DNA of 64,000 bases from Nonomuraea wenchangensis. GTDB taxonomy: Bacteria > Actinomycetota > Actinomycetes > Streptosporangiales > Streptosporangiaceae. A program made the translations under genes and the position numbers. How positions within the stretch are numbered: position 1 is the stretch's first letter; each line of letters starts with the position of its first letter. The notes beneath the pieces are model-generated. The model was not told the DNA's origin and ran no database searches. It saw only the letters and a program-made list of their open reading frames with translations. Shown piece after piece: positions 40,601 to 49,577 of the stretch. The DNA lies in NCBI RefSeq assembly GCF_900111685.1, contig NZ_FOHX01000003.1:1-64000 (forward strand), read 5' to 3'.

Positions 40601-41439
40601 CGCGCGGCAAGAAGCAGACGCCCCGGCGCAACACGCTGCCGCTGCACCTCATCGCGTGGGTCGTCGGCGCGTTCGTCCTGATCCCGGTGGTCTACGCGGC
40701 CCTCGGCGGGTTCAAGCGCAACAGCGAGCTGTCCACCAACCCGTTCGGGCTGCCCTCGACCTGGGTGACCGGCAACTACACCGAGGTGCTCGCCTCGTCG
40801 TCGTTCTGGCTGCAGCTCTGGAACAGCACGTTCATCGCGGTCGTCACCACCGTGCTCACGGTGGGGGTGGCGGCGCTGGCCGGGTTCGTCTTCGCCCGGT
40901 TCGCCTTCCGGGGCAGGGAGGTGTTGTTCACGCTGTTCACGGCGGGGCTGATGTTCCCGTTCGCGGTGGCCATCCTGCCGATCTTCGTGCTGCTGCGCGC
41001 GCTCGGCCTGCTCGGCGACCCGCTCGGCGTCATCCTCGTGCAGGCGGCGTTCGGCCTGCCGCTGACGATCATCATCCTGCGCGGCTTCTTCCGGAGCATC
41101 CCCGGGGAGATCGAGGAGGCCGCGATCATCGACGGGTGCGGTCCGTTCGGGTTCTTCTGGCGGATCCTGCTGCCCATGGCCAAGCCCGCCATCGCCACCG
41201 TCTCGGTGCTCGCCGTCGTCGGGAGCTGGAACAACTTCATGCTGCCGCTGGTGGTCTTCACCGAGGAGGCCAACTGGACCCTGCCGCTCGGCATCCAGCA
41301 GTTCCAGGGCCAGTACGCCTCCGACACCGCCCGCATCCTCGCCTACCTCGTCCTGGCCATGATCCCGGCGCTCGGGTTCTACGCCGTCGCGGAACGCCAC
41401 CTGGTCGGCGGGCTCACCGCCGGCGCCACGAAGGGATGA
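40597..41439 (+). CDS. Sugar ABC transporter permease (MalG-type)
   Basis: A 280-residue permease with six helices and the EAA motif EEAAIIDGCGPFGFFWRILLP (shown within 20 residues as EEAAIIDGCGPFGFF). ATGA overlap with the previous gene. Completes the membrane channel. Confidence 0.95.
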   Translation: MTRGKKQTPRRNTLPLHLIAWVVGAFVLIPVVYAALGGFKRNSELSTNPFGLPSTWVTGNYTEVLASSSFWLQLWNSTFIAVVTTVLTVGVAALAGFVFARFAFRGREVLFTLFTAGLMFPFAVAILPIFVLLRALGLLGDPLGVILVQAAFGLPLTIIILRGFFRSIPGEIEEAAIIDGCGPFGFFWRILLPMAKPAIATVSVLAVVGSWNNFMLPLVVFTEEANWTLPLGIQQFQGQYASDTARILAYLVLAMIPALGFYAVAERHLVGGLTAGATKG

Positions 41440-42818
41440 CCTCTGACATGCTGCGTGTGTCCGGAAACCACCTCGTCACGGAAGACGACACGCCGGTGCG
41501 CCTCCGCGGGGTGGGCCTCGGGGGCTGGATGAACATGGAGAACTTCGTCACCGGCTATCCCGCCAACGAGAGCTCGATGCGCGACGCGGTGCGCGACGTG
41601 CTCGGCGAGGAGCGCGCCGAGCTGTTCTTCGACCGCCTGCTGACCTCGTTCTTCACCGAGCGGGACGCCGAGCTGCTGGCCGGCCTCGGCATGAACTGCG
41701 TGCGCATCCCGGTGAACTACCGCCACTGGGAGTCGGACGAGCGGCCCTTCGAGATCGACCCGCGCGGGTTCCGCCACCTCGACCGGGTGATCGGCCTGCT
41801 CGGGGCGCACGGCATCTACAGCGTCATCGACCTGCACGCGCTGCCCGGCTCGCAGAACCAGCACTGGCACTCCGACAACCCCACCCACGTGGCGGCGTTC
41901 TGGCGGCACCGCCACTTCCAGGACCGGGTCGTGCACCTGTGGGAGGTCCTGGCCGACCACTACCGCGACAACCCGTGGGTGGCCGGCTACAACCCGGCGA
42001 ACGAGCCCGCCGACGTCACCGGCCGGGTGATCGGCCCGTTCTACGACCGGCTGGTGAAGGCCGTGCGCGGTGCCGACCCGCACCACGTGCTGTTCCTGGA
42101 CGGCAACACCTACTCCACCGACTTCTCGATCTTCCGTGAGGTGTACGAGAACACGGTCTTCGTCATGCACGACTACGCCCTCGCCGGTTTCGCCCACGGC
42201 GGACCGTACCCCGGGCACACGCGGGGCGAGTGGTGCGACCGGGACGAGCTGGAGCGGACGTTCGCCAAGCGCTCCCGCTTCCAGCGCGAGACCGGGACGC
42301 CGCTGTGGGTGGGCGAGTTCGGGCCGGTCTACACCGGTGACCCGGAGAAGGACGCGCAGCGGTACCAGATCCTGCGCGACCAGCTCGCGATCTACGACGC
42401 GGAGGGGGCGGGCTGGTCGTTGTGGACGTACAAGGATGTGGGGTTGCAGGGGCTGGTGCACGCGGCGGGGCCCTACCTGGAGCGGTTCGGCGGGTTCCTC
42501 GCCAAGAAGCGGCGGCTCGGCGCGGACCGCTGGGGGTCCACGATGGAGGAGGCCGCGGACGTGCTCGGGCCGCTGCACGAGCTGATCGAGACCGAGTTCC
42601 CCGGCTGGGACCCCTACCCGTGGGGCGCCCGCTACCAGAGCGACGATCTCATCAGGCACATCCTGTTCGCGCAGGCGCTGCTCCCCGAGTACGCCGAGCT
42701 GTTCCGCGGGCTCGGCGACGACGAGCTGACCGCGCTCGCGGACTCGTTCCTGCTGGAGCGGTGCGTGCGCCGCGAACCGCTGCTCGACCTCCTGGCCGGC
42801 AGTCTGGCGGGCGACTAG
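41436..42818 (+). CDS. Intracellular GH5 glycosidase (cellulase superfamily)
   Basis: A 460-residue enzyme without signal peptide. Catalytic acid/base NEPA (Glu190) and nucleophile in WVGEFG (Glu294) are in the expected positions of clan GH-A family 5, with RIPVNYRHW and the conserved HDYAL between them. It overlaps the permease stop by four bases; ATG 41448 is an alternative start. It probably hydrolyses oligosaccharides brought in by the upstream transporter, such as beta-glucan, beta-mannan or beta-linked disaccharides. Confidence 0.9.
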   Translation: MTSDMLRVSGNHLVTEDDTPVRLRGVGLGGWMNMENFVTGYPANESSMRDAVRDVLGEERAELFFDRLLTSFFTERDAELLAGLGMNCVRIPVNYRHWESDERPFEIDPRGFRHLDRVIGLLGAHGIYSVIDLHALPGSQNQHWHSDNPTHVAAFWRHRHFQDRVVHLWEVLADHYRDNPWVAGYNPANEPADVTGRVIGPFYDRLVKAVRGADPHHVLFLDGNTYSTDFSIFREVYENTVFVMHDYALAGFAHGGPYPGHTRGEWCDRDELERTFAKRSRFQRETGTPLWVGEFGPVYTGDPEKDAQRYQILRDQLAIYDAEGAGWSLWTYKDVGLQGLVHAAGPYLERFGGFLAKKRRLGADRWGSTMEEAADVLGPLHELIETEFPGWDPYPWGARYQSDDLIRHILFAQALLPEYAELFRGLGDDELTALADSFLLERCVRREPLLDLLAGSLAGD

Positions 42819-42878
42819 GGACGGGGTGACGACGAACACACCGGGCATGCATGGACAGAACGCCGCGGGAGCTCTAAT

Positions 42879-42897
42879 TTAGGGGAGCCTTACCTAA
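42879..42897. promoter_or_regulatory. Iron box (DmdR1/IdeR operator)
   Basis: TTAGGGGAGCCTTACCTAA matches the 19-bp iron-box consensus TTAGGTTAGGCTAACCTAA in most positions and is a near-perfect inverted repeat at its ends. It lies 14 bases before the efeU start, the correct position for repression under iron sufficiency. Confidence 0.85.
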
Positions 42898-42910
42898 GAA
42901 CCCCGCGGGA

Positions 42911-43747
42911 GTGTCCGTGTTCGCCAGTTATCTCATCGGGCTGCGCGAGGGCCTGGAGGCGACTCTCGTCGTCTCGGTCCTCGTCGCCTTTCTCGTCAAG
43001 AGCGACCGCAAGGACCGGCTCCCCCAGGTCTGGGCCGGCGTGGGCGTGGCCGTCGCCCTGTCGGCGGCGTTCGGCGCGCTGCTGACCTTCACGGCGGCCC
43101 ATCTGGCGTACACGGGGCAGGAGCTGTTCGAGGCGATCGCCTCGCTGCTGGCCGTCGTCTTCGTCACCTGGATGATCTTCTGGATGCGGCGGGCGGCCCG
43201 CACGCTCTCCGGCGAGCTGCGCGGCAGACTGAGCGACGCGCTGGAGCTGGGCCGGCTCGCCGTGGCCGTCATGGCCTTCCTCGCCGTCGCCAGGGAGGGG
43301 CTGGAGACCGCCCTGCTGTTCTTCGCCTCCGCGCAGGGCGCCGCCACGACCACCACGCCGCTGATCGGCATCACGCTGGGCGTGCTCACCTCGGTCGCCA
43401 TCGGCTGGGGCCTCTACCTCAGCGCAGTCAGGATCAACCTCACCAGGTTCTTCACCTGGACCGGGCTGCTGCTCATCGTGGTCGCCGCGGGCATTCTCAA
43501 GTACGGCGTGCACGACCTCCAGGAGGCGGGCGTGCTGCCCGCCCTCGCCACGCCGGCCTTCGACCTCGGCTCCGCGCTGCCCGCCGACTCCTGGTACGGC
43601 ACACTGCTGGCGGGGATGTTCAACATCACCCCGCAGCCCAGCGTCGCCGAGGTCGTCGCCTGGGCCGCTTACCTGCTGCCCGCCCTCGTCCTCTTCCTCC
43701 GCCCGCGGCGGACGTCCCTGCCCGCGGCGCCGACCGCGGCAGCCTGA
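42911..43747 (+). CDS. efeU: Ferrous/ferric iron permease EfeU (FTR1 family)
   Basis: A 278-residue membrane permease with two REGLE motifs (residues about 12-16 and in AREGLETALLFF) that form the iron-conducting site, and seven hydrophobic segments. Starts at GTG 42911, or GTG 42917. First gene of efeUOB behind an iron box, so expressed on iron limitation. Confidence 0.93.
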   Translation: MSVFASYLIGLREGLEATLVVSVLVAFLVKSDRKDRLPQVWAGVGVAVALSAAFGALLTFTAAHLAYTGQELFEAIASLLAVVFVTWMIFWMRRAARTLSGELRGRLSDALELGRLAVAVMAFLAVAREGLETALLFFASAQGAATTTTPLIGITLGVLTSVAIGWGLYLSAVRINLTRFFTWTGLLLIVVAAGILKYGVHDLQEAGVLPALATPAFDLGSALPADSWYGTLLAGMFNITPQPSVAEVVAWAAYLLPALVLFLRPRRTSLPAAPTAAA

Positions 43748-43758
43748 ACAGGAGCACC

Positions 43759-44904
43759 ATGCGTACCGTCCTCCGCCTGTCCACCGGCGTGCTCGCCGTG
43801 GCCGCGCTCACCGCCTGCGGCTCCTCCTCCTCCGACAGCGGCGCGGGCGGCGCGACGGCCGCGTCCGGCTCGCCGGGGAAGATCGCCGTGGCCGCGTCGG
43901 ACACCGCGTGCGAGGTGCCGGTGACGGAGGTGACCGCGGGCACCACGACGTTCACGATCACCAACGGCGGCAGCAAGGTGACCGAGTTCTACGTGCTCGC
44001 CGCCGGCGACCGCATCATGGCCGAGGTCGAGAACATCGTGCCCGGCCTGACGCGGGAGCTCATCGCCGAGCTGCCGGCCGGCACGTACGAGACCGCGTGC
44101 AAGCCCGGCATGGTCGGCAAGGGCATCCGCAACCCGCTCAAGGTCACCGGCGAGCACAAGCCGCTCACCGCCGACGCCCAGCTCGCCGCCGCGGTGACCG
44201 GCTACAAGCGCTACATCAAGACGCAGAGCGACACGCTGCTGGTCAAGACGCAGGAGTTCGTGGACGCCGTCAAGGCGGGGAAGATCGACGAGGCGAAGGC
44301 GCTGTACCCGGTGGCGCGGACGTACTGGGAGCGCATCGAGCCGGTGGCCGAGATCTTCGGCGACCTCGACCCGGCCATCGACGCCCGCGAGGCCGACCTG
44401 GCCGAGGGCGAGAAGTGGACCGGTTTCCACCGGATCGAGAAGGACCTGTGGATCCACAAGGACGTCAGCGAGGACGGCCCGATCGCCGACAAGCTCATCG
44501 CCGATGTCAAGACCATCGTCGGCAAGGCCAACGCCGCCGAGCTCACCCCGCTCAACCTGGCCAACGGCGCCAAGGAACTGCTCGACGAGGTCGCCACCGG
44601 CAAGATCACCGGCGAGGAGGACATCTGGTCGCATACCGACCTCTGGGACTTCGCGGCCAACCTCGAAGGCTCCAAGGCCGCCGTGCAATCGCTCAGGCCG
44701 GTGCTGGAGGAACGGGCCCCCGACCTGGTAAAGACGTTGGACGAGAAGTTCGCGGCGGCCGAGGCGGCGCTGGAGGCGCACCGCAAGGGCGACGGCTGGC
44801 AGCTTCACGACGAGCTGTCCAAGGCGCAGCTCAAGACCCTGTCCGACGCGATCAACGCGCTCGGCGAACCGATCAGCAAGATCGCCCCTGTGGTGGCGAA
44901 GTAG
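43759..44904 (+). CDS. efeO: Iron uptake lipoprotein EfeO (EfeM-like, M75 family)
   Basis: A 381-residue secreted protein. Lipobox LTAC at Cys20; an N-terminal cupredoxin-like domain with a CEVPVTEVTAGTTTFTITNGG strand (partly shown) and a C-terminal imelysin/M75 domain with EKWTGFHRIEKDLW (HxxxE). It captures and oxidises iron for EfeU. The overlap-free short spacing indicates one operon. Confidence 0.92.
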   Translation: MRTVLRLSTGVLAVAALTACGSSSSDSGAGGATAASGSPGKIAVAASDTACEVPVTEVTAGTTTFTITNGGSKVTEFYVLAAGDRIMAEVENIVPGLTRELIAELPAGTYETACKPGMVGKGIRNPLKVTGEHKPLTADAQLAAAVTGYKRYIKTQSDTLLVKTQEFVDAVKAGKIDEAKALYPVARTYWERIEPVAEIFGDLDPAIDAREADLAEGEKWTGFHRIEKDLWIHKDVSEDGPIADKLIADVKTIVGKANAAELTPLNLANGAKELLDEVATGKITGEEDIWSHTDLWDFAANLEGSKAAVQSLRPVLEERAPDLVKTLDEKFAAAEAALEAHRKGDGWQLHDELSKAQLKTLSDAINALGEPISKIAPVVAK

Positions 44905-44916
44905 CGGGAGGACCCC

Positions 44917-46191
44917 ATGTCCGACCCCTCCGGGAACGGACGGCGGATGAGCCGGAGGAGCCTGTTCGGGCTCGGCGCGGCCGGCGCGGCGGTGGCCGGT
45001 GCGGGTGCCGTGGGCGCGCGGTCGCTGCTCGACGAGCCGCCCGTCGCGCACGCCGCCTCCACCTCCGCCCCCTACCCCTTCTACGGCGAGCACCAGGCGG
45101 GCATCGTCACCCCCGCCCAGGACCGCCTGCACTTCGTCGCCTTCGACGTCACCACCGGCGACCGCGCCGAGCTGATCGACCTCCTCCAGGAGTGGACCGC
45201 CGCCGCGGCCCGGCTCACGCAGGGCAAGGAGGCCGGATCGTTCGGCGCGGTGGGCGGCGACCCGGCCGCCGCGCCCGACGACACCGGCGAGGCGCTGGGG
45301 CTGCCCGCCTCCGGGCTGACGCTGACCGTCGGGTTCGGGCCGTCGCTGTTCGACAAGCGGTTCGGGCTGGCCGACCGGCGGCCCGCCGCCCTCGCCGACC
45401 TGCCGAAGTTCCCCGGCGAGCAGCTCGTGCCGGAGATCTCCGGCGGGGACCTCTGCGTGCAGGCGTGCGCGCACGACCCCCAGGTCGCCGTGCACGCCAT
45501 CCGCAACCTGGCCAGGATCGGCTTCGGCAAGGTGTCGGTGCGCTGGTCGCAGCTCGGCTTCGGGCGTACGTCGTCCACGTCCCGCGCCCAGGCGACCCCG
45601 CGCAACCTCATGGGCTTCAAGGACGGCACCAACAACCTCAAACTGGAGGACGCGGCCCTGCTGCGCGAACAGCTCTGGGCGGACGCCGGGGACGGCGCGG
45701 CCTGGATGACCGGTGGCACCTACCTGGTCACCAGGAAGATCCGCATGACGATCGAGACCTGGGACCGCACCTCGCTCACCGAACAGGAGCAGATCTTCGG
45801 GCGGGACAAGGGCGAGGGCGCGCCGCTCGGCGCGAAACGCGAGTTCGACCCGCTGGACTTCGCCGCCAAGGGACCCGACGGGCAGCCCCACATCGCGTCG
45901 AACGCCCACATCCGGCTGGCCCACCCCAGCTCGCACGGCAACGCGCACCTGTTGCGCCGAGGCTACAACTTCGTGGACGGCTCCGACGGGCTCGGCCGCC
46001 TCGACGCCGGCCTGTTCTTCATCGCCTACCAGCGCGACCCGCGCAAGCAGTTCGTGCCGGTGCAGATGCGGCTGGCCCGCGAGGACCCGCTGAACGAGTA
46101 CATCAAGCACGTCTCCAGCGGCCTGTTCGCCTGCCCACCAGGCGTCCGCGACGCCTCCGACTACTGGGGCCGCACCCTCTTCGAACCCTGA
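44917..46191 (+). CDS. efeB: Deferrochelatase/DyP peroxidase EfeB, Tat-exported
   Basis: A 424-residue DyP-type heme peroxidase. Twin-arginine signal RRMSRRSLFGLG at the N-terminus and the family GFKDG motif (Asp236) are visible; HIRLAHPSSHG carries the proximal-type His. In efeUOB systems it releases iron from heme or oxidises Fe(II) in the cell envelope. Ends the operon. Confidence 0.93.
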   Translation: MSDPSGNGRRMSRRSLFGLGAAGAAVAGAGAVGARSLLDEPPVAHAASTSAPYPFYGEHQAGIVTPAQDRLHFVAFDVTTGDRAELIDLLQEWTAAAARLTQGKEAGSFGAVGGDPAAAPDDTGEALGLPASGLTLTVGFGPSLFDKRFGLADRRPAALADLPKFPGEQLVPEISGGDLCVQACAHDPQVAVHAIRNLARIGFGKVSVRWSQLGFGRTSSTSRAQATPRNLMGFKDGTNNLKLEDAALLREQLWADAGDGAAWMTGGTYLVTRKIRMTIETWDRTSLTEQEQIFGRDKGEGAPLGAKREFDPLDFAAKGPDGQPHIASNAHIRLAHPSSHGNAHLLRRGYNFVDGSDGLGRLDAGLFFIAYQRDPRKQFVPVQMRLAREDPLNEYIKHVSSGLFACPPGVRDASDYWGRTLFEP

Positions 46192-46325
46192 TCCAGCGGG
46201 CGGGGGACGTCGGGGCCGTCGCCCGCCATCAGGTGGGCGAGGAGTTCGCGTACGCACTCGTGGCGTTCGGTGTCAGGCAGCCAGGCGAGCTCTTCTGCCA
46301 GTAACGTCCCGGCCGTCATCGTCAT
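46161..46325 (-). CDS. Possible small protein with a rare TTA codon
   Basis: A 54-residue open frame (starts at ATG 46325, alternative 46319) with typical actinobacterial codons, ending inside the efeB 3' end on the other strand. The segment AEELAWLPDTERHECVRELLAHLM is amphipathic. There is no Shine-Dalgarno sequence, and overlap with efeB reduces support. It contains TTA at codon 8, the codon that requires bldA tRNA in Streptomyces. Confidence 0.3.
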   Translation of the reverse strand: MTMTAGTLLAEELAWLPDTERHECVRELLAHLMAGDGPDVPRPLDQGSKRVRPQ

Positions 46326-46349
46326 GTGACGCAGGGGAGCCGAGGGAGC

Positions 46350-46895
46350 TCAGCCACGGTGGCGGGCGCGGGAGGCGGCGGCGTGGGCGCGGTTGGCGCA
46401 GCGGGTCGAGCAGAACTGGCGGCGGCCCGGGCGGCTGCGGTCCACGAAGGCGTCCCGGCAGGGGCGGGCTGCGCAGAGGCGCAGGCGGTCCCAGTCGCCG
46501 GAGGAGGCCAGGTCGAGGAGGTCGGCGACGGCCCGTACGGCTAGGCGGGCCGCGAGCGGCGCCCGGCCGCGCTCGGGATCGGCGGTGAGGCGTAGGCGTG
46601 GGGTGCCGTCGTGGTCCTCGACGGTCGCGGCGATCGGGAGCTCGGCCGACCACCGGGCCAGGGCGTGGGTGCGGAGTTCCGGGGTGTCGTGGGCCAGCAC
46701 GTCGCGCAGCCGCGTCCGCACCCGCCGTACGGCGCCGAGGTCGGCGTCGGTGGGCGCGCCCGCCGGTTCGCCCAGCTCATGGCAGAAGCGGCCCAGTGCC
46801 GCCACGTCCGGGAGGCGTTCCGGGGCGTCGAGCCATTCGTCCCACGTGTTGGCCAGGTCGATGGCCACCAATCCGGTCTCCGCGAACTGGCGCAT
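46350..46895 (-). CDS. CGNR zinc-finger transcriptional regulator
   Basis: A 181-residue protein of the ABATE/CGNR family. The C-terminal zinc finger has CAARPCRDAF and RRQFCSTRCANRAHAAASRAR (Cys pairs; the CGNR box is CANR here). The N-terminal helical domain has DLANTWDEW. Function of the family is regulatory, often stress-linked. It ends near the efeB 3' region and diverges from the arginase-family gene. Confidence 0.85.
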   Translation of the reverse strand: MRQFAETGLVAIDLANTWDEWLDAPERLPDVAALGRFCHELGEPAGAPTDADLGAVRRVRTRLRDVLAHDTPELRTHALARWSAELPIAATVEDHDGTPRLRLTADPERGRAPLAARLAVRAVADLLDLASSGDWDRLRLCAARPCRDAFVDRSRPGRRQFCSTRCANRAHAAASRARHRG

Positions 46896-46924
46896 CCGCC
46901 CTCCCCTTTGCTAGCGTCACGAGT

Positions 46925-47830
46925 ATGAGCATCATAACCCCTGACGCAACCCGCCGGCTGACCGTGCTCGACGCGCCGTCCAACCTCGGCCTGCGCCCGC
47001 CCGCGCCCGATGTCGTCCCCGGCTGCTACAAGGCCCCCTGGGCGCTTCGCGACGCGGGTCTCGTGGCGCGGCTCGGAGCCGCCGACGCCGGCGCGCTCGT
47101 CCCGCCCCGGTACGTCGCCACCTGGCAGCCGGGCGACGGCGTGCGCAACGGCCCCGCCATCGCCGCCTACGCCAGGAGGCTGGCCGACCGGGTCGCCGCG
47201 ATCCGGGCGGACGGCGGGTTCCCGGTGCTGCTGGGCGGCGACTGCTCGATCCTGCTGGGCCCCGCGCTGGCGCTGCGCCGGACCGGCCGGTACGGGCTGG
47301 CCTACCTGGACGCCCACTCCGACTTCCGCCACCTGGGCAACTCCCCCCACGTCGGCTCGGCGGCGGGCGAGGACGTGGCGCTGGTCACCGGCCGCGGCGA
47401 CGACTACCTGACCGACCTCGACGGCCTGCGCCCCTACGTCAGGGACGAGGACGTGATCCTGCTCGGCGTCCGCGACGACGAGGACCTGCCCGAGCTGGCC
47501 GAGAGCGGTCTCGCGTACGTCCCCGGCAGCGACCTCGACCTCGACCTCGGGCTCGACCAGGCCAGGAAGGTCCTGGTCCGGGACGAGCTGGACGGGTTCT
47601 GGATCCACGTGGACGCCGACATCCTCGACCCGTCGGTCCTGCCCGCCGTCGACTCCCCAACCCGGGGCGGCCTCGACGCCGCCCAGCTCACCGCCCTCCT
47701 ACGCGGCCTGCTGGCGCTGCCGGGGGCGGCCGGGCTGGAGGTGACCATCCTGGACCCCGACCTGGACGAGGACGGCAGCCAGGCCGCAGTGCTCGCCGAC
47801 ATCCTGGTCGACGCCCTGACCGGGAACTAG
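46925..47830 (+). CDS. Arginase/agmatinase-family ureohydrolase
   Basis: A 301-residue protein. Metal-binding motifs: GGDCS (104-108, instead of the usual GGDH), DAHSD (129-133) and HVDADILDP (228-236). This matches the ureohydrolase superfamily (arginase, agmatinase, formimidoylglutamase or guanidinobutyrase). The Cys for His change in the first motif also occurs in characterised members, so activity is plausible but the substrate is open. ATG 46925 follows an otherwise unremarkable leader. Confidence 0.85.
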   Translation: MSIITPDATRRLTVLDAPSNLGLRPPAPDVVPGCYKAPWALRDAGLVARLGAADAGALVPPRYVATWQPGDGVRNGPAIAAYARRLADRVAAIRADGGFPVLLGGDCSILLGPALALRRTGRYGLAYLDAHSDFRHLGNSPHVGSAAGEDVALVTGRGDDYLTDLDGLRPYVRDEDVILLGVRDDEDLPELAESGLAYVPGSDLDLDLGLDQARKVLVRDELDGFWIHVDADILDPSVLPAVDSPTRGGLDAAQLTALLRGLLALPGAAGLEVTILDPDLDEDGSQAAVLADILVDALTGN

Positions 47831-47851
47831 ATGATCAATGCCAAGGGTCAC

Positions 47852-49447
47852 CTAGGGCATGACGTAGGGGGTGGTGCTGCTTTCGCCGGCCCCGTTCGTC
47901 GCCGTGATCGCGGTCCATGGGGCCGAAGGCGTGTACGGCACCCACGCCGACTCCAGCCGCCCCCGCCCGTACCAGCCCTGCTCGACCGTCACGCCCTCCG
48001 GCTCGAAGCGGAGGGTGCCGCCCCGCAGGTTGTGACCCTCGACGAGGATGCCGGCCTGCCCGTTCATGTCCTTGCGTACGGCGCTGACCACGATGGGCTC
48101 CTGCCAGCCGCTCGCGATGTCGTCGGCCAGCGAGGGCGTGTCGTAGCGGGCCTGGCAGGTGAAGAAGGGGTCCCACCCGTACGAGATGATCTTCTGGGCG
48201 TGCGTGCCGGCGGCCATGACCTGCCGGTCCAGGCGGCTCTTCGTGGTCCGCCCGCGCAGCGGCAGCGGATCGACCCGCCCGCACTCGCCGTCCACGGGCG
48301 AGGGCTCGAAGCCTTCGATGTTCACCCAGAGCTGCACGCCGGGCGGCACCCGCCGGGCCGCCGCCGCGATGTAGTCGCTGGTGGCCCCGTAGTACGCCTG
48401 CGCGTTGCTGACGTCGCCGACCACGGGCACCAGGCGCGGCTCGACCTTGGCGTCCCGCTCGTGCGGGCCGTGCACGGGGACCTTGCCGGTGCCCCTGCCG
48501 TCCTGCACCGCGACGGCCATGGGCGCGCCCGCCCGGGTACGGGCGAGGTCGGCGAGCCCGTCCCCGGCCTGCTCGGGCGGGAAGCCGCGGCCCCGCCGCG
48601 CGTCGATGTACGGGCTGACCAGGATCGTCCGGCCGGGCAGCGTGGCGGCGACGGTCGCGTGCTGGGCGGCGTACAGCTTGATGATCGGATCGTCCGGCGC
48701 GCGGTCGCGCATGGCCAGCTCGAACGACTGGTAAACCCCCGCGAACGCCGCCGACCCGCCGAACCGCGCCCGGTAGTCGGCCAGCACCCGCCCGGTGAAC
48801 GCGGTCAGCGCGGCCGTGTGGTCGTGGTCGGGCTCCCAGGTCTTGCCGGGCTCCTGCGACGCGGCGGGCAGCCCGGGGAAGACCTTCATCCCGTACGCCG
48901 CCGCCTCGGTCATCAGGTTGCCGAGCCCGTCGCCGTCCGTGGAGATCAGCACGAGGTCATGGACCGGGTCGTCGCAGGACGCGGCGAGCGACACCCGGTA
49001 GAAGACCCGCTCGCCCGCCTCGACCCGCCGGTCCAGCCCCTGGCAGCGCAGCAGTCCCGGCCCGAACTCCTCGCTCGTCGTGTACGTGTACACGTGCCGC
49101 ACCCGCCTGCCCGGCACCTCGGCGCAGGGCCGCCCGTCCACGACGCAGTCCGCGAAGCCGGGATCGGGCTCGCCCGCGTCGAACCGCGGCCCGAACGTGA
49201 TCAGCGTGTCGCCGCCGATCTGGTGCACGGCCTCGACCATGCGCCGGGTGACGCACGGGTCGGCCCGCGGGATGACCCAGTAGCCGGTCACCGCATAGGG
49301 AGCGCTGACCCGCGTGTCGCGCGGCTGGCACTCCTCCGGCTCCCGTGCCGGCCCCTCCGACACGGCCGGCACGACCACCCCGACGACCACCCAGACGAGC
49401 CCCGCGACGGCCGTCATCGCCGCCACGACCCACAGGATCCGGTGCAC
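47852..49447 (-). CDS. Secreted or membrane-anchored DUF4434-like protein
   Basis: A 531-residue protein starting at GTG 49447 behind GGAAGGGG. It has an N-terminal hydrophobic helix (about residues 3-25) and then a domain with GYWVIPRADPCVTRRMVEA and GGDTLITFGPRF, resembling DUF4434 proteins, whose TIM-barrel shape suggests glycoside-hydrolase-like activity. A C-terminal beta-sandwich (residues about 440-530) follows, often found in carbohydrate-binding modules. No catalytic pair can be confirmed. Convergent to the arginase-family gene with a 21-base gap. Confidence 0.7.
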   Translation of the reverse strand: MHRILWVVAAMTAVAGLVWVVVGVVVPAVSEGPAREPEECQPRDTRVSAPYAVTGYWVIPRADPCVTRRMVEAVHQIGGDTLITFGPRFDAGEPDPGFADCVVDGRPCAEVPGRRVRHVYTYTTSEEFGPGLLRCQGLDRRVEAGERVFYRVSLAASCDDPVHDLVLISTDGDGLGNLMTEAAAYGMKVFPGLPAASQEPGKTWEPDHDHTAALTAFTGRVLADYRARFGGSAAFAGVYQSFELAMRDRAPDDPIIKLYAAQHATVAATLPGRTILVSPYIDARRGRGFPPEQAGDGLADLARTRAGAPMAVAVQDGRGTGKVPVHGPHERDAKVEPRLVPVVGDVSNAQAYYGATSDYIAAAARRVPPGVQLWVNIEGFEPSPVDGECGRVDPLPLRGRTTKSRLDRQVMAAGTHAQKIISYGWDPFFTCQARYDTPSLADDIASGWQEPIVVSAVRKDMNGQAGILVEGHNLRGGTLRFEPEGVTVEQGWYGRGRLESAWVPYTPSAPWTAITATNGAGESSTTPYVMP

Positions 49448-49577
49448 CCACGCCCCTTCCACGCCCGGCTCCAGCCTACGTAGTCGATCTGCCCCGTGGC
49501 CGGGCGAAAAACGACCCCGGTGCGCGCCCGCCCCAGCGGGGCACGCAAAAATGGGCCCCAAAGGGGGGTACGACATC

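Noticed and set aside
43669..46257. 862-residue minus-strand open frame across efeU-efeB
   Set aside because: Shadow of three well-supported genes on the plus strand.
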